Source: Candidatus Thiodictyon intracellulare
GTDB lineage: Bacteria > Pseudomonadota > Gammaproteobacteria > Chromatiales > Chromatiaceae
Length of the DNA stretch: 5,204 nucleotides
NCBI GenBank assembly: GCA_016292295.1
Contig: JADNEJ010000612.1
Location: 1-5,204 of the forward strand
Direction: 5' to 3'
Part shown: positions 1 to 5,204 of the stretch, piece by piece
How positions within the stretch are numbered: position 1 is the stretch's first letter
How the letters are laid out: every line of letters begins with the position of its first letter
Position numbers and translations under genes: made by a program
Notes under the pieces: model-generated
The model's database searches: none
Told to the model about the DNA's origin: nothing
Seen by the model: only the letters and a program-made list of their open reading frames with translations

Positions 1-1
1 A

Positions 2-199
2 CAGCGGCAGGAGCAAGTCAGTGTCGCGGTCCATCGGGTGGAAGCGGCGCATCGGGTGGAAGCGGCGCATCGGCAGCAGCACTCCGGCCATCGGGCGGCC
101 ATCGCGGTTAATCTCGACAGTATACCGGACCCGCCGCCCCGACGGGGCCACGAAGTCCGACAGGCTGCTAAGCCGCGGGACCAGCCCCAGCCGGGTCAG
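2..199 (-). CDS. Partial open frame of unknown function, reading out of the left edge
   Basis: Codons run leftward from about 199 to the window edge without a stop. The peptide includes LSDFVAPSGRRVRYTVEIN, then DGRPMAGVLLPMRRF, and reaches the edge as MDRDTDLLLPL. Third codon positions are almost all G or C, and most of the stretch is repeated in the same frame at the other end of the window (5100-5204), which supports real coding. The true start is unclear. The frame stays open to an ATG at 337-335, but the residues before about 199 look low-complexity and unlike protein. An 18-bp tandem duplication adds six residues (MRRFHP twice) without breaking the frame. I do not recognise the family and assign no function. 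It could be a fragment of a mobile or duplicated gene, and only the part inside the window can be judged. Confidence 0.4.
   Translation of the reverse strand, partial: MTRLGLVPRLSSLSDFVAPSGRRVRYTVEINRDGRPMAGVLLPMRRFHPMRRFHPMDRDTDLLLPL
32..73. repeat. 18-bp tandem duplication, two full copies plus a 6-bp partial copy
   Basis: The 18-bp unit catcgggtggaagcggcg occurs at 32-49 and again exactly at 50-67, followed by the first six bases of the unit at 68-73. The unit is a multiple of three, so it lengthens the minus-strand peptide by MRRFHP without shifting its frame. Its inner end overlaps the outer end of the inverted-repeat arm. Confidence 0.9.
59..170. repeat. Left arm of a 112-bp inverted repeat
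   Basis: The reverse complement of 59-170 aligns without gaps to 5093-5204, with 104 of 112 positions identical by hand count. The differences fall in both silent and amino-acid-changing codons of the encoded peptide (V/G, Y/D and R/P changes). Similarity stops abruptly inside 170/171, where this copy continues into the non-coding leader and the right copy continues into the DUF294 gene. The outer end cannot be placed because the right copy reaches the window edge. Confidence 0.92.
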
Positions 200-209
200 C
201 TGACCCGGC
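190..209. promoter_or_regulatory. Perfect 20-bp palindrome, possible operator
   Basis: The sequence gccgggtcagctgacccggc is exactly its own reverse complement with no spacer, and symmetry breaks at 189/210. It lies about 125 bp upstream of the first gene and just inside the inverted-repeat arm. A dimeric regulator site is one possibility. A cruciform-forming sequence or a junction scar is another. No known regulator consensus is claimed. Confidence 0.45.
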
Positions 210-244
210 CTCGAGCCGCCGCCGCACCATCGCGAGAGCGAGCG

Positions 245-266
245 CGGCGCCGCGTGGTCGGCGCCG
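245..266. promoter_or_regulatory. Short GC-rich inverted repeat (hairpin candidate)
   Basis: Arms cggcgcc (245-251) and ggcgccg (260-266) are perfectly complementary around an 8-base loop. No T-tract follows, so this is not a standard intrinsic terminator. In DNA this rich in G and C, a 7-bp stem can arise by chance. Confidence 0.25.
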
Positions 267-295
267 GACGATTTCTGTCCCGGCCGCGACACCCC

Positions 296-301
296 TATAC
301 T
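296..301 (+). promoter_or_regulatory. Possible -10 element of the operon promoter
   Basis: TATACT differs from the sigma-70 -10 consensus at one base and stands out in otherwise GC-rich sequence 35 bp before the first ATG. The bases about 17 bp upstream (272-278, tttctgt) match TTGACA only poorly. This would be a weak or activator-dependent promoter at best. Confidence 0.3.
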
Positions 302-335
302 CAGGACCACGCTTACCCACCCACCGGGCCCAGCC

Positions 336-536
336 ATGCCCCGCGCCACCCTGCTGCGACAACGCCTGCTGGCCCTGTTCCTGGCCGCCCTGTTCGCCTT
401 TTTCTCGCCGCTCCCGGACCCCTTCGCGTCGGTGCCGGACCTGCTGGGCATTGACGCGCTCTATGTCTATCTCTTCGGCGCCTGGGCACTGGTGATCGGA
501 CTCGCCGCCTGGGCCTGCTCCCAGGGCCAGGATTAA
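336..536 (+). CDS. Small two-helix inner-membrane protein upstream of a symporter-kinase
   Basis: This is a 66-residue protein starting MPRATLLRQRLLALF and ending in TAA at 534-536. A short basic N-terminus precedes a hydrophobic helix at about residues 6-25. A polar linker with prolines and aspartates follows, and then a second helix at about residues 42-61 (YLFGAWALVIGLAAW). It is the only intact gene in the window. Small membrane proteins of this layout often sit just upstream of SLC5-type symporters and symporter-kinases, so a helper role in membrane assembly or transport is plausible but unproven. No good Shine-Dalgarno sequence precedes the ATG. The next gene begins about 14 bp after its stop. 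I do not assign it to a named family; it resembles DUF3311-type proteins in size and position only. Confidence 0.65.
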   Translation: MPRATLLRQRLLALFLAALFAFFSPLPDPFASVPDLLGIDALYVYLFGAWALVIGLAAWACSQGQD

Positions 537-558
537 ACACACCAATCGCGTGTTAATC
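531..558. promoter_or_regulatory. Imperfect inverted repeat spanning the gene 1 stop and gene 2 start
   Basis: gattaaacac (531-540) can pair with gtgttaatc (550-558), with one bulged A and a 9-base loop. It covers the stop codon of the small membrane protein and the only plausible start codon (GTG at 550) of the symporter-kinase. It is AT-rich compared with its surroundings. It could be an intercistronic mRNA hairpin affecting translation or stability, or a chance match. Confidence 0.3.
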
Positions 559-1633
559 GCTCGTCATCACCGGAGCGCTTATCATCGGCGTCGCCTGCGC
601 CTATCTTAGCCTGCTGTTCGCGCTCGCCTTTTGGGCGGACCGGCGGGCCGACCGGGGCCGCTCGGTGATCGGCAATCCGAGCGTCTACGCCCTCTCGCTC
701 GCCGTCTACTGCACCGCCTGGACCTTCCTACGGCAGCGTCGGCCGCGCTACCGCCTCGGGCCTGGGCTTCGTTGCCATCTATGTCGGTCCAACCCTGGTC
801 GCGCTTCTGTAGGGCTCGGTGCTGGTGAAGATGGTGCGGGTGAGCAAGGCGGAGCGCATCACCTCCATCGCGGACTTCATCGCCTCGCGCTACGGCATGA
901 GCCAGTTGCTCGGCGGCCTGGTGACGGTCATCGCGGTCTGCGGGGCGGTGCCTTACATCGCACTGCAGCTCAAGGCCATCGCCTGGAGCTATACCATCCT
1001 GCTGCATTACCCGCAGATGCAGATGCCCCAGGCCCTGAACCTGCCCTTTTGGCAGGACACAGGCTTCATCGTCGCCCTGCTGCTGGCCGCCTTCACCATC
1101 CTCTTCGGCACCCGCCACCTGGACGCCAGCGAGCGCCACGAGGGGATGGTGGCGGCAGTAGCCTTCGAGTCCATCGTCAAACTCGTCGCCTTCCTGGCAG
1201 TAGGTCTGTGAGTGACCCTGGGGCTCTTGGGTTTCCACGGGACCCTCGGCGCCCCGCTCCTGCCGCCGGCCGCCGGTGACTCGCACCTGGTGCCGCTGCT
1301 GAATCCGCTGATCCGCTTATCCCCCGACTGGTTCGCCATCTCGCTCCTGGCCGTGCTGGCGGTGATGCTGCTGCCGCGCCAGTTTCAGGTGGCGATGGTG
1401 GAGAACAGCGACGAGCGCCAGATCCGTCGGGCGATCTGGCTCTTCCCGCTCTATCTGCTGCTGATCAACCTGTTCGTGATCTAGATCGCGGCGGCCGGAC
1501 TCCTGGCCTTTCCGGACGGTCGGGTGGACCCGGATACCTTTGTCCTCACCCTGCCGATAGCCTTCGGCCATCCGTGGCTGGCGTTGGCGGTCTTCATCGG
1601 CGGACTCTCGGCGGCCACCGGGATGGTGATCGT

Positions 1634-1647
1634 GGAGGTCGGAGGTC
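1634..1647. repeat. Frameshifting 7-bp tandem duplication
   Basis: GGAGGTC occurs at 1634-1640 and again immediately at 1641-1647. Deleting one copy rejoins the two reading frames as VIVEVTTLITMVSNDL, which restores the family's usual spacing between the conserved VIVE and MVSNDL motifs of the SSS transporter. The duplication is therefore the simplest explanation for this frameshift. Confidence 0.85.
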
Positions 1648-3401
1648 ACTACCCTAATTACCATGGTCAGTAACGACCTGGTGCTGACGGTGCTGCTGCG
1701 CCGCTGGCACTACCGCCCCGAGAGCATGGATCTGGGCCGCCTGCTGCTCATCATCCGCCGCGCCGCCATTCTCCTCATCCTGCTGCTGGGCTGACTCTAT
1801 TACCGGCTGGCGAGGGAGGCCTATGCTCTGGTGGGCATCGGGCTCATCAGCTGCGCCGCGGCGGCCCAGTTCGCACCGGTGGTCTTCGCCGCGCTCGACT
1901 GGCGCGGCGGCACCCGCGAGGGCGCCCTGACCGGGCTCTCGGCGGGCTTCCTGGTGTGGCTCTATACCCTGCTCCTGCCCTCCTTCGCCCGCTCCGGCTG
2001 GCTGCCGTCGACCTTCATCGAGTCCGTGGTCTTCGGCATCGACGTTCTCAAGCCCCAGGGCCTGCTCGGGCTCGACCACTGGAACGAGGTGACTCATTGC
2101 CTGTTCTGGAGCCTCAGCTCCAACATCGGCGCCTTCCTCGTGGTCTCCTCGCTGCGCGCGCCCAACGCGGTGGAGGCCACCCAGGCGAACGCCTATGTGG
2201 ACGCGCTCAAGTACGGCCGACGCACCAGCCTGCCGCTGTGGCGCGGCAGTGCCGAGGTCGCGGAACTGCGTACGCTCGCCGAGCGCTTACTGGGGGCCGA
2301 GCGCACCCGGCGTGCCTTCACCGGTTACGCTGCCTCACGCGGCATCAAGGCACCGGAGAGCCTCCCGGCGGACGCCCAGACGGTTGACTTCGTCAAGACG
2401 CTATTGTCCGGGGCCATCGGCGGAGCCTCCGCCCGGATCATGGTCGCCGCTGTAACCGAGAAAGAGGCCCTGGGGGTCGACGAGGTCCTGGATATCCTCG
2501 ACGAGGCCTCCCAGGTCTGCACCTACAGCCTGGAACTGGAACAGAAGTCCCGGGAACTGGAGGCGGCCAGCGCGGAGCTACGCGCCGCCAACGAGCGGCT
2601 CCAGAAGTTGGATCGGCTCAAGGACGACTTCATGTACTCAGTCACCCACGAGTTGCGCACCCCGCTCGCCGCGATCCGTGCCTTCTCCGAGATCCTGGTC
2701 GATGATCCGGAGATCGAGATCGGCGAACGCAAGCGTTTCCTCGGCATCCTGGTCAGCGAGACCGAACGCCTCTCGCGGCTGGTCAATCAGGTCCTGGATC
2801 TCGCCAAAATCGAATCGGGCCACGCGGACTGGCTGATCGAGCCGGTCGATCTCAAGGGAGTGATCGAGCAATCGGTGGCCGCTGCCGGTCAGTTGATCCA
2901 GGAGCGCGGGGCGCAACTCGCCATCACCCTGGAGCCGAGGCCGCACTCGGCGCAACCCTGGTCCTGGCCGACCGGGACCGGCTGATCCAGGTCCTGGTCA
3001 ACCTGCTGTCCAACGCCGCCAAGTTCGTCCCGACCACGCACGAGCGAGTGGAGGTGCGACTGGACCGCCGGGAGGACTGGCTGCGGGTCTGTGTCGCGGA
3101 CAACGGGCGCGGTATCCCGGCGGCGGACCTAGACCTGGTCTTCGAGAAGTTTCGCCAGGCCGCCAGCGGCGGTGAGAAGCCCATCGGAACCGGCCTCTGG
3201 CTGCCCATCAGCCGCCAGATCGTAGAGAATTTCGGCGGCCGGATCTGGGCGCAGGCCGGCGCGCTCACGGGGGCTACGCTGTGCTTTGAGTTGCCCGAGC
3301 TCGCTTGCGACCCGTGCCGAGAAACCAAAAATAGCGCGCCTGCGTCCCACATCCAGGTTGAACCATCGGGCCAGGATCGCACCGATCCGGCCCCGCCACC
3401 C

Positions 3402-3407
3402 GGTGAG
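3402..3407 (+). promoter_or_regulatory. Ribosome binding site of the response regulator
   Basis: GGTGAG lies 8 bases before the ATG at 3416, inside the end of the kinase reading frame. It supports that ATG as the ancestral start. Together with the ATGA overlap it suggests translational coupling of kinase and regulator in the intact ancestor. Confidence 0.55.
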
Positions 3408-3415
3408 AGCCCACC

Positions 3416-3811
3416 ATGAGCCAACGTGTCCTGATCGTCGAAAACGAACCCAATATCTTCATCTAAATGGAGTTTATCTTGAAACGAGAGGGCTTCACGG
3501 TTACCGTGGCACGCGCCGGTGAGGAGAGCTTGGCCGCCATCCGCGCCCAATGCGCGGACCTGGTGATACTGGATGTGATGATGCCCAAGCTCGACGGCTA
3601 CACGGTCCTACAGGCGGTGCGGGCGGACCCGCAATTGGCCGCCATCCGTATCCTGGTGCTCACTGCCAAGAGCCGCGAGGCCGAGCAGAAGAAGGGCCTG
3701 CTGCTCGGGGCCGATGCCTACATGCCCAAGCCCTTCTCCACTCACGATCTGATCGCCAATGTGCGCAGGCTGTTGAGTACCGACGCCGCGACCGCGCCGA
3801 CCGGGAACTGA
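3416..3811 (+). pseudogene. Single-domain CheY-like response regulator with a stop at codon 17
   Basis: Counting the stop position, the frame is 131 codons: one receiver domain and no output domain. The start MSQRVLIVENEP gives the first beta strand. The phosphoacceptor is Asp53 in LVILDVMMPKLDG, with Thr83 (LVLTAKS) and Lys105 (YMPKPF) completing the active site. A TAA at 3464-3466 follows NIFI, in the first helix, where close relatives have a sense codon (Ser in the forms I recall); the rest is open to TGA at 3809. The acidic pocket reads VENEP, so the usual Asp is Asn10, which would weaken Mg2+ binding. The gene overlaps the kinase by ATGA and is its natural phosphorylation partner. Restart at the ATG right after the stop (3467) would lack the first strand and the acidic pocket, so a functional product is unlikely. 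Confidence 0.87.
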
Positions 3812-3814
3812 GCC

Positions 3815-5092
3815 ATGAGCGACAACAACGATTTGTCGCCGACGCAGGGCTCTGACGAGTCCCAGCTCAACATGGTCATGGAGCAGACCGGGGGTGCGGA
3901 TCAGACGCTCCTGCGCACTCTAGCGCGCCGCCCCCCCTAGTGGTCCCACCCGAGGCGACGTTGCGCGACATCCTCTACCAAATTAGCCAGCGCCAGGAGG
4001 ACGCGGCGGTGATAGCCGACCCGGCCACCGGCCTGCCCCTGGGCGTCACCTTGCGCGAGATGCTGCACGTCATCAGCTTCGAGGGGGGCGGACTCAACGA
4101 TCCGGTGGCCGCCCATATGATCGGCGCACCGCTCACCATCGCCGCAGACTCCCCCGCTCATCGGGCCAAGGTCCTGATGATCAGGCGCAGGACCAAACAC
4201 CTGCTGCTCATCGAAGGCGACGGGCGGCTCTTCGGACTGGTCGGCCAGGCGGACCTGCTGGGGCTGTGCGCCGGCGGGGCAGAGGTCCTGATCGAAGCCA
4301 TCGGCAATGCCCGTGACCGGCCCGCCATGACCCTGGCCGCAGACCAGGTGCGTAAGCGCGGCGCCGAGCTGTTCCGCTCCGGCATAGGGGTGGAGGCACT
4401 GTGTCAGTGGGTCTCCGGGCTCCATGACCTGATCGGCATGCGTGTCATCGAGATCATGGAGGACGAGTTCGACCTCCCCGCCGCCCTCTGGTGCTGGCTG
4501 GTCTTCGGCTCCGAGGACCGCTTGGAGCAGACCTTCGCCACCGACCAGGACAACGGGCTCATCTTCGTTCCGCCGGACCCCGCCGCCACCGATGAGCTGC
4601 GCGCCGCCTTCCTGCCCTTCGCCCAGGCGGTCAACCAGGCCCTGCACCACTGCGGCTTCGAGCGCTACCGCGGCAACATCATGGCCGGCAACCCGAGCTG
4701 GCGCCTGAGTAAGGGGGGAGTGGCGACGGCGCTTCGCCGACTGGCTGGCGGAGCCCGACCCTCAGGCCGTGCTCAACGGCGCCATCTTCTTTGATTTCCG
4801 TCCGCTCTACGGCAGCTTCGAGTCCGCCGACCAGTTGCGCGCCTAGCTGCTGGCGTAAACCGGCAACGAGGTCCGCTTCCTTCACCATCTGGCCGAACAG
4901 GCCGTCAACGTCGCACCCCCGGTCGGCTGGGCCGGCCAATTCAGCTACGACCGCAACCGCGACTTCCCCCAAACCATCAACCTCAAGCTCCAAGGTGCCC
5001 GTCTCTTCGTCGACCCGACCCGCGTCTAGGCGCTCAAGCACAGCGTCTGGGCGACCAACACCGCCGAGCGCCTGCGCGCCGTCGGCACCTGC
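3815..5092 (+). pseudogene. CBS-pair / DUF294 nucleotidyltransferase-like protein, frameshifted and truncated
   Basis: The ATG at 3815 lies 3 bp after the response regulator stop. The reconstructed protein has a short polar N-terminus, two CBS motifs (about 3940-4090 and 4105-4260; KHLLLIEGDGRLFGLV), and a DUF294-type nucleotidyltransferase domain with GSEDRLEQTFATDQDN at 4507-4554. The TDQD aspartates (4543, 4549) correspond to the metal-binding pair. A DUF294 C-terminal region follows (FFDFRPLYG; INLKLQGARLFVDPTRV; NTAERLRAVG). CBS pairs usually bind adenine nucleotides; the reaction of this family is not established. Damage: one base appears lost in the C7 tract at 3931-3937 and one gained in the G6 tract at 4713-4718; stops at 4844, 4856 and 5027; and family similarity ends at about 5092, where the inverted repeat begins, so the last few dozen residues are missing. 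The usual GSEGR motif reads GSEDR. Confidence 0.85.
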
Positions 5093-5204
5093 TATCAGCC
5101 TGTCGGACTTCGGGGCTCCGTCGGGGCGGCGGGTCCGGGACACTGTCGAGATCAACCCCGATGGCCGCCCGATGGCCGGAGTGCTACTGCCGATGCGCCG
5201 CTTC
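5093..5204. repeat. Right arm of a 112-bp inverted repeat, interrupting the DUF294 gene
   Basis: This is the reverse complement of 59-170 with 8 mismatches and no gaps. It starts directly after the DUF294 remnant, so it marks a recombination or insertion junction at 5092/5093. It reaches the last base of the window and probably continues beyond it. Confidence 0.92.
5100..5204 (+). CDS. Partial open frame, second copy of the unknown outward-facing peptide
   Basis: From 5100 the frame gives 35 residues, LSDFGAPSGRRVRDTVEIN followed by PDGRPMAGVLLPMRRF, open to the window edge. It matches the minus-strand peptide at the left end except for Val/Gly, Tyr/Asp and Arg/Pro. It has no start codon of its own: upstream lies the DUF294 remnant in another frame. 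It is therefore probably the inner, 5'-truncated end of a duplicated gene fragment. The family is not recognised. Confidence 0.4.
   Translation, partial: MSDFGAPSGRRVRDTVEINPDGRPMAGVLLPMRRF

Larger units (their letters stand above)
171..335. other. Non-coding leader between the inverted-repeat arm and the first gene
   Basis: I see no convincing gene here. Frames are open on both strands only because of the high GC content, and they lack protein-like composition, apart from a possible 5' extension of the minus-strand fragment up to about 199. The stretch holds a perfect palindrome (190-209), a short GC-rich inverted repeat (245-266) and a -10-like hexamer (296-301). It is the natural place for the promoter of the plus-strand operon. 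Confidence 0.5.
550..3419 (+). pseudogene. CbrA-like SLC5 symporter-STAC-histidine kinase, degraded by stops and frameshifts
   Basis: The ancestor was a fused inner-membrane sensor of about 950 codons, close to the CbrA length. An SLC5/SSS transporter (about 563-2190) shows VSKAERITSIADFIASRYG, PYIALQLKAI and LLPRQFQVAMVE. A STAC domain follows (about 2215-2530; LRTLAERLLGAERTRRAF), then a coiled coil, an H-box with His at 2647-2649 (SVTHELRTPL), an N-box (NLLSNAAKF, about 3003-3026), a G1 box (ADNGRGI) and a G2 box. Such proteins couple solute sensing or uptake to phosphorylation of a response regulator; the substrate is not readable. Damage: no proper start in frame (GTG at 550 is offset); one extra base at 727-728; stops at 810, 1209, 1482 and 1792; a 7-bp duplication at 1634-1647; a -1 shift near 2935-2946. 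The G2 box reads GTGLWLPIS, with Trp (3198-3200) where the family has Gly. The terminal TGA overlaps the next ATG (ATGA, 3416-3419). Confidence 0.88.

Noticed and set aside
245..266. Intrinsic terminator in the leader
   Set aside because: The hairpin has no T-tract on either side, and it lies upstream of the operon.
38..454. Plus-strand frame of 138 codons over the left repeat and leader
   Set aside because: It is rich in Pro, Arg, Ala and His without domain features, overlaps the better-supported small membrane protein, and runs antisense to the repeat's conserved frame.
606..1286. Long minus-strand open frame opposite the symporter
   Set aside because: It is a GC-driven shadow frame. The plus strand carries clear SSS symporter motifs, and the minus-strand product has the Gln/Asp/Gly-rich composition typical of antisense frames.
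810..1794. Stop-codon recoding (selenocysteine, pyrrolysine or a variant code)
   Set aside because: All three stop codons appear inside the genes, frameshifts are also present, and normal stops end the small gene and the kinase, so one recoding rule cannot explain them.
1831..2985. An independent 384-residue protein starting in the middle of the symporter
   Set aside because: It is the undisrupted middle of the symporter-kinase. It begins inside the transmembrane region and loses its frame before the ATP-binding domain, so it is not a separate gene.
3937..4650. Minus-strand open frame of 237 codons opposite the CBS/DUF294 gene
   Set aside because: The plus strand encodes recognisable CBS and nucleotidyltransferase motifs. 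The minus product has no recognisable motif and a shadow-like composition.
59..5204. A complete insertion sequence or transposon
   Set aside because: No transposase or integrase motif is visible in the window. The repeats contain coding sequence that continues outside it, so they are not simple terminal repeats of one element.

Overview
The window is GC-rich double-stranded bacterial DNA with strongly G/C-biased third codon positions. The gene content points to a gammaproteobacterium, possibly a Chromatiaceae-like purple sulfur bacterium. That placement is inferred from gene order and protein style and is not proven by any marker. There is no rRNA, tRNA, CRISPR array or recognisable transposase.

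Layout. Positions 1-200 carry a partial reading frame of unknown function on the minus strand. It contains an 18-bp tandem duplication and one arm (59-170) of a 112-bp inverted repeat. Positions 171-335 are non-coding and hold a perfect 20-bp palindrome, a possible hairpin and a weak -10-like hexamer. A collinear plus-strand operon follows: a small two-helix membrane protein (336-536), a very large CbrA-type fusion of an SLC5/SSS symporter, a STAC domain and a histidine kinase (about 550-3419), a single-domain CheY-like response regulator (3416-3811), and a CBS-pair plus DUF294 nucleotidyltransferase-like protein (3815 to about 5092). At 5093 the DUF294 gene is cut off by the second arm of the inverted repeat (5093-5204), which runs to the window edge and encodes the same unknown peptide, again reading outward.

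State of the genes. Only the small membrane protein is intact. The kinase fusion has four in-frame stops and three frameshifts, one of them an exact 7-bp tandem duplication. The response regulator has a stop at codon 17. The DUF294 gene has two frameshifts at homopolymer tracts, three stops and a lost C-terminus. Several active-site motifs also carry unusual substitutions. The operon therefore reads as a decaying, non-functional copy of a sensor locus, unless the base calls are poor.

How the genes would have worked together. In the intact ancestor, the symporter-kinase would couple solute binding or transport at the inner membrane to autophosphorylation and phosphotransfer to the overlapping (ATGA) response regulator. 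The CBS/DUF294 protein would probably be a nucleotide-responsive partner of unknown function. The most unusual feature is the gene cluster lying between two inverted copies of the same outward-facing coding fragment, one of which has truncated the operon.
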